Below, in pieces: positions 22,312-29,326 of a stretch of 56,964 nucleotides of DNA. The position numbers and the translations under genes were made by a program. The stretch comes from a virus. The DNA lies in the IMG/VR virus record IMGVR_UViG_3300046507_000328, positions 1 to 56,964 of that record. One strand, written 5' to 3'. Within the stretch, counting starts at the first letter, position 1. Each line of letters begins with the position of its first letter. A model generated the notes under the pieces. It worked only from the letters and a program-made list of their open reading frames with translations. It was not told the DNA's origin and ran no database searches.

Positions 22312-22484
22312 TTCGCCACCACCCTAGTAATCATGAGATTGATTGATCCCATGATGAAGCCAAACCAATACGACGCATCACTTTGAACATGGACGCCGGC
22401 GGCCAAGAACAGCAGCTTTAGTGCGATGTAGGCGGCCACAAGAGCAGCGACCGTGACGGTGAATCTTCCTATGGCTTCCATCAT
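22308..22484 (-). CDS. 58-aa membrane protein
   Basis: ATG at 22484 overlaps the previous stop in TGATGATG. Two hydrophobic segments (about 8-30 and 40-53: FGFIMGSINLMIT) separated by VHVQSDASYW. Function unknown. Confidence 0.55.
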   Translation of the reverse strand: MMEAIGRFTVTVAALVAAYIALKLLFLAAGVHVQSDASYWFGFIMGSINLMITRVVAK

Positions 22485-22633
22485 CACGCCAGCCGCCACA
22501 CCAGCACGCACGGCGGATTGCGGCACGTCTTTTCCAACTGCCGCGTCTCCATCGGCGCTGGCTGGAATGCATAGGTGATGCCGCTGAATAGAAGCGCGGC
22601 TAGCGCTATAACGAGGACTTTGTAATATCTCAT
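22484..22633 (-). CDS. 49-aa secreted or anchored peptide, first gene of operon
   Basis: ATG at 22633 with AGAGGAGAACGCC, first gene after the operator-promoter. MRYYKVLVIALAALLFSGITYA is a signal peptide or anchor; the remainder carries two Cys spaced C-x4-C (TCRNPPC) that could pair in the periplasm. Function unknown. Confidence 0.6.
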   Translation of the reverse strand: MRYYKVLVIALAALLFSGITYAFQPAPMETRQLEKTCRNPPCVLVWRLA

Positions 22634-22681
22634 GGCGTTCTCCTCTAGTTCGTGGTGGTGGCTTTGGTCGTGGTGATTTTT

Positions 22682-22710
22682 ACACTAAATCAATTTGACA
22701 AATTTGTCAA
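22682..22710 (-). promoter_or_regulatory. Promoter with TTGACAAATTTGTCAA operator
   Basis: Minus strand: -35 TTGACA within the perfect palindrome 22695-22710, 17-bp spacer, -10 TAGTGT (22682-22687). The -35, spacer start and -10 are nearly identical to the leftward immunity promoter at 7800-7828, so both operons should respond to the same repressor. Confidence 0.8.
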
Positions 22711-22743
22711 GATGGACAATGGCGGGAGTGGGTTACTAAAAAC

Positions 22744-22780
22744 AAAAAAAGCCCGCTCGCCGGTTAGGGCAAGCGGGCTT
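22744..22780 (-). terminator. Strong intrinsic terminator after the lysis cassette
   Basis: Minus strand AAGCCCGCT...AGCGGGCTT stem (22749-22757 with 22772-22780) followed by a run of seven T. It ends the lysis transcript before the next operon's promoter. Confidence 0.85.
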
Positions 22781-22783
22781 GTG

Positions 22784-23170
22784 TTAGCTGCGAGTGGTAG
22801 TGCGCCGAGGCGGATTTTCGTAAAGGCGATCCATACGCCCGCTAAGGCTGGCAAGACCGCTATCAAGGCGATCGCTCAAGCCGGCGAGCCCGCTATCGAG
22901 CCGGTTGCCGAAGGTCTCCATCGCGCGCATGATTTTGTTGGTTTGCTCTTCCATGCCGGTCTTGGTTGCGAATGTTTCGGCCGCGTGGACCTGATGGGTG
23001 GCTAAATCGGAGATCGCCTTGTCTGCCTTCTCTTCGGCCGCCTTAATTCGCTCGTTGGCGGCCTTTTCGACCTTCTCAACGCGACCGTCGATCTTCCACC
23101 AGATGGCCCAACCAGCGCCGGCGACGGACAAGAAGAACATCACCGCCTTCATGATTTCTTCTGGCGTCAT
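22784..23170 (-). CDS. Membrane-anchored coiled-coil protein of the lysis region
   Basis: 128 aa. One TM segment (about 7-24, AVMFFLSVAGAGWAIWW) followed by a heptad-rich Glu/Ala/Lys coiled coil (VEKVEKAANERIKAAEEKADKAI), then three similar LSDRLDSGLASLSGRMDRL-type units. The layout resembles XhlA-like or holin-associated proteins. Overlaps the o-spanin gene by 4 bases. Confidence 0.65.
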   Translation of the reverse strand: MTPEEIMKAVMFFLSVAGAGWAIWWKIDGRVEKVEKAANERIKAAEEKADKAISDLATHQVHAAETFATKTGMEEQTNKIMRAMETFGNRLDSGLAGLSDRLDSGLASLSGRMDRLYENPPRRTTTRS

Positions 23171-23460
23171 TTCCGACCCGCCAATCTGCGATCGCGGTCA
23201 GCGTAGTAATCGCGCAACGCGCGCTTGCTGCGCCCGCAAGCGATTAGGGCGCTGCGATCCTTGATCCAGAAGCCTTCCGTCTGCTCTTGCGTCAATTCCT
23301 TGTCGCCGAGATCCACCGGCCGCGGGCAGTCTTTGGTGAGCGCCGAATCTGGCGCGGCAAGGTGCGGCATAGGAGGCGGACTAACGTACTTGGTTGATGC
23401 GCTGCACGCTGGAAGCGCCAAGAGCAGGCTTGCCAGCATCAGGATCTTGGCTAGCTTCAC
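23167..23460 (-). CDS. Rz1: Outer-membrane spanin lipoprotein (Rz1-like)
   Basis: 97 aa. Signal sequence LAKILMLASLLLALPAC with lipobox Cys about 19, then a Pro-containing linker YVSPPPMPHLAAPDS. The second half (LTQEQTEGFWIKDRSALIACGRSKRALRDYYADRD) is the part expected to contact the i-spanin. Its 5' end overlaps the Rz-like gene by 80 bp in another frame, the typical overlapping spanin arrangement. It would bridge to the outer membrane in the last step of lysis. Confidence 0.8.
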   Translation of the reverse strand: MKLAKILMLASLLLALPACSASTKYVSPPPMPHLAAPDSALTKDCPRPVDLGDKELTQEQTEGFWIKDRSALIACGRSKRALRDYYADRDRRLAGRK

Positions 23461-23752
23461 GCTGCAGCTCCTCTATTTTGTTTTGAAGGGTGTCGTTATC
23501 GTCCTGCATCTGCGCGATGCTTCGGGCTTCGCTGGCCTTGGCTGCGTCGTTCACTGCGACCTGCCGTTCGATCTCGTTGGCGCGCGCCGTGGTGGCGTCG
23601 GCCTGCATCTGCGCAATCTGCGCTGTGTAGGCCGTGGCGGCCCGCTGGTAGCCGCGGTGGTCGGCGAGTACATACACGCCAGCCAGAAGCGCCAAGGCAG
23701 CCAGCGCGCCGATAAGCCAGCGGCCTGCCGTGCTTGCGAGTAGCGCCATCAT
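23381..23752 (-). CDS. Rz: Inner-membrane spanin (Rz-like)
   Basis: 123 aa from the ATG at 23752, which overlaps the endolysin stop. N-terminal TM helix (WLIGALAALALLAGVYVLA, about 11-30) and a long periplasmic coiled coil (TARANEIERQVAV...SEARSIAQMQDDNDTLQNKIEELQRE). This is the topology of i-spanins, which with the lipoprotein disrupt the outer membrane. Confidence 0.8.
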   Translation of the reverse strand: MMALLASTAGRWLIGALAALALLAGVYVLADHRGYQRAATAYTAQIAQMQADATTARANEIERQVAVNDAAKASEARSIAQMQDDNDTLQNKIEELQREASQDPDAGKPALGASSVQRINQVR

Positions 23753-24354
23753 GATTTCACCTCGGCAGCAGGCAGCCCCGAAACGCAGAGCTCCGCCTCG
23801 CCGATGCGCTGAGCGTCCCCCATCTCGCGGCGGCGCACGATACCGACGATTACGCGGCCGCCTGCCTTGTTGAATGCCGTCGCAGCCTTGCAGCTCTGTT
23901 CGAATTCGCCAGCCCTGCCGAGGCGTGCCGCCGTCGAATTGCAGGTGGCGCCAACTCCGATGTTCCACGAAAGCGAAAGCATCATGGCGCGCCAGCTCAG
24001 CGGCTTCTTGTCCCAATCGCCAACGCAGGCAACCAGCGGCTTGCGATAATCCCGCTCCATCTTGACGGCTACGCGCTTGTTGCAGCCGGCGGGCGTCTCG
24101 ACCATACCGGCCTTAACGTTGTCGGTGTCGCCGTCGCAAATCGTCCAGACAGGATGCTTCGGGATCGTGTCGAGATAAGCCTTAAGCGATCGGCCTTCCC
24201 ATGGCTGGACAAGCGTTTGCACAGCCAGCGCGGTGTCGTCATGAACGGGCGACTGGCCAGGGAATAGCGCAACGCTTCCGCTAATCGCCGCAGCGACCAC
24301 AGCCGCAATGGCTGCCTTGCCGCGCTTGGTGGCGACAATCTTATTTATCGGCAT
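23749..24354 (-). CDS. GH24 endolysin with signal-anchor-release N-terminus
   Basis: 201 aa from the ATG at 24354. A weakly hydrophobic, Ala/Gly-rich segment KAAIAAVVAAAISGSVALFPG (about 13-33) is a SAR domain. The lysozyme core has the catalytic Glu in VQPWEGRSLKAY (E53) and the Thr/Asp motif TICDGDT (about 71-77), plus LSWNIGVGATCNSTAARLG. It cleaves the peptidoglycan glycan strands after release from the membrane. It overlaps the holin gene by 14 bp. Confidence 0.88.
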   Translation of the reverse strand: MPINKIVATKRGKAAIAAVVAAAISGSVALFPGQSPVHDDTALAVQTLVQPWEGRSLKAYLDTIPKHPVWTICDGDTDNVKAGMVETPAGCNKRVAVKMERDYRKPLVACVGDWDKKPLSWRAMMLSLSWNIGVGATCNSTAARLGRAGEFEQSCKAATAFNKAGGRVIVGIVRRREMGDAQRIGEAELCVSGLPAAEVKS

Positions 24355-24553
24355 TGGCAGGATCCTTTTCGGGCTGCAGGATGAATCGGCCGAGATACGC
24401 GCCGCCGAGGAGGACAAGCGTGAGCCACCACGGCATGTAATTGGAGACGGACGGCACAACGTTGAGGACGATGTCGGCGAGAGCGGCGAGCTCCATCAGC
24501 CGCAGCGACCAGGCGCGCCGAAGCACCCGGCGGGCGTCGGGGATGAGTTTCAT
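24341..24553 (-). CDS. Small holin-like membrane protein
   Basis: 70 aa from the ATG at 24553 (AGGAAATCAA upstream). KLIPDARRVLRRAWSLRLM is the conserved start of a small phage family next to endolysins; two hydrophobic segments follow (ELAALADIVLNVVPSV and MPWWLTLVLLGGAYLG). It begins the lysis cassette and is the best holin or pinholin candidate, matching the SAR endolysin. Confidence 0.75.
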   Translation of the reverse strand: MKLIPDARRVLRRAWSLRLMELAALADIVLNVVPSVSNYMPWWLTLVLLGGAYLGRFILQPEKDPANADK

Positions 24554-24651
24554 TTGATTTCCTGTGGATAGAAGTTGCGGCCGATCTCTCAAGACATCGA
24601 CTATCGGTTGAGATGGTGCCTTTCTAGGCCATCCCAACGAGGAGAGATTCG

Positions 24652-25029
24652 ATGACTGGTGAAATATCGCTTGGACAAGCAATGAAACGGATCGAAGAGC
24701 TCGAGGCTCGTATTCGTCAGATCGAGAACAATGTAGACCTAAAGCAAGTAGGTTTTTGGAAGAGCGTGCTTCAACGCCTGATCAATCAAGATATGATCCG
24801 CAGCCTGTTCCATACCGAAATTCTTCGTGAAGCCGGCTTGATCCAAAAGGCTTCAATTCTAGCGATCGAAGCCAAGGCAAAAGAACTATTTGTCAATGAG
24901 CCTGACTATTCGCTCACCCCACGATTGGCCGACCTGAACCTACAGGCGGTCATGAGTGAAATGCGCGGGGAGTATAAGAGTGCAGATGATTTCAACCCGA
25001 TGTTTGCTAACAAGAAAACTGATACTTGA
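24652..25029 (+). CDS. Coiled-coil hypothetical protein
   Basis: 125 aa on the plus strand against its neighbours, with GAGGAGAGATTCG before the ATG. N-terminal coiled coil (SLGQAMKRIEELEARIRQIENNVDL), then helical and loop regions. No family recognised. Together with the methyltransferase at 25520 it makes a small plus-strand accessory island between lysis and tail genes. Confidence 0.65.
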   Translation: MTGEISLGQAMKRIEELEARIRQIENNVDLKQVGFWKSVLQRLINQDMIRSLFHTEILREAGLIQKASILAIEAKAKELFVNEPDYSLTPRLADLNLQAVMSEMRGEYKSADDFNPMFANKKTDT

Positions 25030-25183
25030 GCCCACGTCTATCCGCCTCGCATAGCGCGATGTGTAGATGCCTTTCGGGAATACTCCGCGGGCCGTGGTCT
25101 GGGTAATTCTGGATCTCCGTGCGAAGTTCTTCGTCGCTCCAAAGCCTCACGGCTTCTTGGATCTGCTCTGCTGTTTTTGTCAT
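25007..25183 (-). CDS. 58-aa hypothetical protein
   Basis: ATG at 25183 behind AAGGAACAGCT. MTKTAEQIQEAVRLWSDEELRTEIQNYPDHGPRS...IALCEADRRGLKYQF. Its 3' end overlaps the convergent coiled-coil gene by 23 bases. Function unknown. Confidence 0.6.
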   Translation of the reverse strand: MTKTAEQIQEAVRLWSDEELRTEIQNYPDHGPRSIPERHLHIALCEADRRGLKYQFSC

Positions 25184-25519
25184 AGCTGTTCCTTTATTTC
25201 GCATGCGAGCGCGCGAGAACGCGCCGCCAGCGCGGTACGAGTTTCATAGCGATGTCCTGAAAAGGAAAAGGCCCGCGTTAGCGAGCCTTTGTGTCGTGAT
25301 TGAAAGCAGTGTAAGTTTAGTACTGGCCGCCGGCCTTTCTGACCTGCGCAATGAAAAGCCAACCGTTTGGCGCTGTGTTGGTTGCAGGCATCATTGGCTC
25401 ATGCCGCTTGAGCCTGCATTAGTTGAATGATATTCGATCCTAATGCCTGCTAAGTTTTGAGACGAAAACATTGCCGATAGATTGAGATATCGACGCTTTA
25501 TATTAACGGAGACTTATTA
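25184..25519. other. Intergenic stretch with one terminator
   Basis: 336 bp containing the terminator at 25267-25290 and, on the minus strand, a 24-codon ORF (25317-25391) without a ribosome site. I see no convincing promoter for the methyltransferase gene, only an AT-rich run before its SD. Confidence 0.4.
25267..25290 (-). terminator. Intrinsic terminator of the GGCTCGC...GCGGGCC family
   Basis: Minus strand AAAGGCTCGC-TAAC-GCGGGCCTTT then TTCC. The stem has a U-G wobble on the minus strand but a C-A mismatch on the plus strand, so it acts on leftward transcripts. Near-identical copies occur at 33005, 37176 and 42525. Confidence 0.7.
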
Positions 25520-26485
25520 ATGGATAATTCGGAAACGGTGACGAGAGCCGATGTCATCGCATGTTATAAATATTTGCTCGGCCGCGAACCTGAAAATGAA
25601 GAGACCATACTCTGGCATCAGCAACGCAATGGCAGCGTTGTCCAACTTGTAGACAGTTTCGTTAAAAATGGTGAATTTGCCGGTCGATTTGGCGTCTTTA
25701 GAACCGGCATGTACTTAGACGCGAACAAGTTCGACGTTCGCCTCGACGCGACCGAAAGGCAGATCGAAACACTGCTGGATCGAACGGCGGCGACATGGCG
25801 TGAGCTCGGCGCAGAGGAACCGCATTGGTCAGTCATAACCGATCCCTCTTTCAGATCAGGCAACATAAACGACAACCTGACGCAATTTTATGCCACCGGA
25901 AAAGATCAGATAGAACTTATCGGCGCGCTTCTCGAGCGCAACAATCTGTCCTTCCGTTCTGTGGGGACATGCCTTGATTTTGGTTGCGGAGTCGGTCGGC
26001 TGACACTCCCGCTCGCACAAAGACATTCAAGAACGATCGGGGTCGATATATCGAAGGCGCACATCACGCAAGCAGAACAGGCGGCAAAGATTTTCAACAT
26101 CAACAACGTAGCGTTTCAAGACATCAATAGCGTTGCCGACATCGACAATTTGCCCACTTGCGGTCTATTGGTTTCGCTTATCGTGCTGCAACACAATCCG
26201 CCGCCGATCATGTGCGCGATGTTGCAAAAACTGCTAGGACGGCTAGAGCCTCGCGGGGTCGCAGTCTTCCAACTCCCCATATTCAAAGCTGACTATTCCT
26301 TTTCGGTAGAGGAGTATCTAAAAACGCCTCGCTCTCACGACATGGAAATGCATCCACTACCGCCGCGCTATGTGTTTAAGGCGATTGCCGATGCGGGTTG
26401 TTCCGTTCTTGAAGTGCGTGAGGATTTGCACGCGTACATGGTGAACATGGTGTCTCAAACGTTCCTAGTGCAACGTAAGTCCTAA
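25520..26485 (+). CDS. Class I SAM-dependent methyltransferase with DUF4214-like N-terminus
   Basis: 321 aa, GGAGACTTATTA before the ATG. Residues 8-50 (DVIACYKYLLGREPENEETILWHQQRNGS) look like a DUF4214-type surface-associated module. The methyltransferase core starts at CLDFGCGVGRLTLPLAQRH (motif I, about 153-171), with GVDISKAHITQAEQAA as motif II. Such two-domain proteins belong to carbohydrate/surface-polymer modification in bacteria. Orientation and position beside the tail-spike gene suggest a lysogenic-conversion gene altering the receptor polysaccharide. That role is inferred. Confidence 0.72.
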   Translation: MDNSETVTRADVIACYKYLLGREPENEETILWHQQRNGSVVQLVDSFVKNGEFAGRFGVFRTGMYLDANKFDVRLDATERQIETLLDRTAATWRELGAEEPHWSVITDPSFRSGNINDNLTQFYATGKDQIELIGALLERNNLSFRSVGTCLDFGCGVGRLTLPLAQRHSRTIGVDISKAHITQAEQAAKIFNINNVAFQDINSVADIDNLPTCGLLVSLIVLQHNPPPIMCAMLQKLLGRLEPRGVAVFQLPIFKADYSFSVEEYLKTPRSHDMEMHPLPPRYVFKAIADAGCSVLEVREDLHAYMVNMVSQTFLVQRKS

Positions 26486-26535
26486 GCGATCCTTTGCGCA
26501 ACAGGCCAGCATTAAGCCGGCCTGTTGCTGGATTC

Positions 26536-29268
26536 TTACGGCTGGAAGATCATCATGGCATCACAGCGCATTCGCGAAAGACCCTGAGAAACAAGCCCCG
26601 CGTATCCTTCGGTGATATTGGGAGACGCCACCGTAGCAACCATCAATCCATCTTTGTAAACAAGGATGCCGCCGGCCGACGATACGGTCATAGAGAGCGA
26701 CCCTTCGAAATCCACGCCTGACGTAAAGACGCTCGCTATCGTGGTGGTCGTTACCACTCCGGCTACGATTTTGTGGACCAGCAAACTCGTCGTTGACCTG
26801 ACCGCCATAATTTGATTGTCGGACAGGAAATCACTCTGCGCGCCAAGGTCGCCCATCAAAGATATGCCGCTCACGCGGTCGGACGGCAACAGCACCCGGC
26901 TTTCTATAAAGCCGCCCGAAGGGATCTTCTGTTCGGTGTCTCGCGCCGCCCACCAATCAGTAAGCGACCAATGCACGGACGGCGCGCAAACGCCAGACAG
27001 AGAAGATTTGCGATATACCCCGCGGGTCGTGGCTATGCCATCCACTCGCTCGAAGCGAATGCTCTCTATGAAGGCAGTTTCTGCACTTTCATTGCGAATA
27101 TGCATAAGGCGGATACCACGATGCAGCTTCGGCCCCTTCATGCGGGTGCGCAAGAAGGAACCGTCATTTTCCGCTATCAAGACTTGCGAAAACCAGCCTT
27201 GGGCGTAAGTGAATTTGATCGCGCGGGGATCAGTTCCAGCGTTCACTAGCGTGATAACAGGTACACAGTCATCGTCAACCCGGCAGGCTATGCTAAAGTT
27301 CGTGTCTGTAGGAAGCGCGACGAGAAAGTGCGTCCAACCTGATGCAGGGTCAGGATTTTGCCGAAAGGTTGATTCCCATTCGTCAATCAGGCGGTCTTCC
27401 ACGAAGTATTCCGCACCTGGCACAGCTCGGCGTATTTCTTCGCCATGCGTAAAGAGCGCGGCCAAATGTGCACCGCACTCTACGTACCCGGCTGGCGCAA
27501 GATGCACGCCGTCCGTCCACACAAGACCAGTCGAGTTGATCTCCGGGTCATATATGCCAGATAGCTGCTCTGCCAGGTCAACAAACGGCACGCCATACTG
27601 CGCTGCCACTCGACGAGCGGCCGAAACATAGCTGCGCAACACCTTGTCCTGATCGCGGTCAAGCACTGGCGGAGGTCCAAGAATGATCACGGCCGCGCCT
27701 TTTGCGAGCTCCCGTTCGATCATAAATCCGAGATTCAGCCTATATTGGTCGACCGGTACGAGACCTTCGCCGCCGTAGTTATTAGCGTCGTTGTGGCCGT
27801 ACATGATGAATGCGACATCGGTCGCGGAGGCCGAAGCCCACCGCGTAGTGCCCACAATGGTATTATCGCCTGGGAATCCGCGATTGATTACATTGGCGCT
27901 GATGTTCGAGAAGAACAGAGCGTTAGAGAGCGTTTCAGGGATCGGGTTTGGCGAGCGAGTTTGCGTCGCACCGTTTTCCGGCGGAAGAAGGCCGGCAGAT
28001 ACCAGATCCTGACCGTACGTGATGCTATCGCCGTACATTGCGATGGAGATCGTTTCGCCCGCACGAGCCTTTTTGATCACGTCGCCAAGGTTATTACGCG
28101 TGCCGGGGTATATTAGGTTTGGCGAGAACTCCCACCATGCGCCGCCAGCACTTTGAAATTTTCGGAATTGCGATGGTTCAGCGCTAACACGCTTAAACGC
28201 ACCTCCTTGTCCGTCTCCGAGATCAGTTTTAGCGTCGACCCGGATTGTATCAATGCCGCTAGGCACATTGACAGAACTCATGCCGTCGATGGTCGGGTAC
28301 GATCGCGCCTGCTCAGCAACAATGCGCCAATCTGCTCCGTCTGCGCTTTGAAACTCGCCAGTTCCGGAGGCGACGCGCTCGTACGTCGCGAACCCGCCGT
28401 CGCCTGCGGCAGCCTCACCCAGAACCTCCACTTGCTTGACAGATGCGGGGACGGTCGCCGCTACCAAGTCCGACCTTGTAGCAAGACGCAAACTATTCGG
28501 AGTTGTTACCTGCCCCTCGAGTGCCGTCAACCTCGACCCTGCGTCAACGCTTTCCAGCGCCGTAACCTGCCCGGTCAGGGCCGTCAGGTCCGGAGAAAAC
28601 GCCGAAGCATTGGTGATATCTGTCCAGCGAATGACCTCGACGTCAGACTGCACCAAGGTGCCAAAGGTCTGAACGTAGGGGCGGCAATAACGCGCGCCAT
28701 CAGGGCTGACGACGTTGACGCCACTTGCTGAGGATCGCGACACGACTGCAGCTACGGTAAGCCTGCCGGAACCGGAGGTTACCCCCAGCAAGTTTTGCAC
28801 AACTGTTTGTGTCGTAGCGCCGCGCGCCTGATCATACCAAGCTAGAGCGCAGCGGATTGCATCGTTGTCGGGATCCGGGGAATTGACGCGACGCTGCACA
28901 GCGTATTCAACAAGGTACTTCTTGCCAGGCTCCAATGGATAGAGCGATCGAGAAGCAACAAGGCCATCACCAACCACCCGGATTACAAGGCCAGCATCAC
29001 CGAAACTCAGGCCCGACGAGGGATAGTTTGGCAAGGTGGCAGGATCTCCGCCGGCAAGCGAGGTCGTGTAATATAGATTGGACTCACCGGGCCGGGTGTG
29101 GACAGGCATAGGTAGCGGCACCGCGGCAATTGCGACGTTACGAGCATCCGTTTCGGCCTGAAGTGCCACTTGCGCAGCCTTGCTATCGACAAGGTTGGCC
29201 TTGTCGATAGCCTGGTTGATCTTGCTGATGGATTCAACGTCCCCCACCGAAATTGGTGCGATTGTCAT
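26536..29268 (-). CDS. Tail spike/fibre with SGNH (GDSL) esterase domain
   Basis: 910 aa from the ATG at 29268 (GGAGATATCGC upstream); the longer upstream reading overlaps the previous gene. The N-terminus (about 1-60) is helical and probably trimeric; 60-400 are beta-rich. The SGNH hydrolase lies at about 405-600: ISIAMYGDSITYG (Ser in GDS, about 413), NRGFPGDNT, IMYGHNDANN (about 493) and WTDGVHLAPAGY (Asp/His, about 588). The C-terminal about 300 residues form further beta domains for receptor binding. It probably de-acetylates capsular or O-polysaccharide during adsorption. Confidence 0.85.
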   Translation of the reverse strand: MTIAPISVGDVESISKINQAIDKANLVDSKAAQVALQAETDARNVAIAAVPLPMPVHTRPGESNLYYTTSLAGGDPATLPNYPSSGLSFGDAGLVIRVVGDGLVASRSLYPLEPGKKYLVEYAVQRRVNSPDPDNDAIRCALAWYDQARGATTQTVVQNLLGVTSGSGRLTVAAVVSRSSASGVNVVSPDGARYCRPYVQTFGTLVQSDVEVIRWTDITNASAFSPDLTALTGQVTALESVDAGSRLTALEGQVTTPNSLRLATRSDLVAATVPASVKQVEVLGEAAAGDGGFATYERVASGTGEFQSADGADWRIVAEQARSYPTIDGMSSVNVPSGIDTIRVDAKTDLGDGQGGAFKRVSAEPSQFRKFQSAGGAWWEFSPNLIYPGTRNNLGDVIKKARAGETISIAMYGDSITYGQDLVSAGLLPPENGATQTRSPNPIPETLSNALFFSNISANVINRGFPGDNTIVGTTRWASASATDVAFIMYGHNDANNYGGEGLVPVDQYRLNLGFMIERELAKGAAVIILGPPPVLDRDQDKVLRSYVSAARRVAAQYGVPFVDLAEQLSGIYDPEINSTGLVWTDGVHLAPAGYVECGAHLAALFTHGEEIRRAVPGAEYFVEDRLIDEWESTFRQNPDPASGWTHFLVALPTDTNFSIACRVDDDCVPVITLVNAGTDPRAIKFTYAQGWFSQVLIAENDGSFLRTRMKGPKLHRGIRLMHIRNESAETAFIESIRFERVDGIATTRGVYRKSSLSGVCAPSVHWSLTDWWAARDTEQKIPSGGFIESRVLLPSDRVSGISLMGDLGAQSDFLSDNQIMAVRSTTSLLVHKIVAGVVTTTTIASVFTSGVDFEGSLSMTVSSAGGILVYKDGLMVATVASPNITEGYAGLVSQGLSRMRCDAMMIFQP

Positions 29269-29326
29269 GCGATATCTCCGTGCGTAAGTGATCCGGCACG
29301 CAGCCGGAGGCGTCAAGCGAAATTTT

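Noticed and set aside
25317-25391. 24-codon minus-strand ORF next to the methyltransferase gene
   Set aside because: Too short and without a ribosome site; only the terminator beyond it hints at a transcript.
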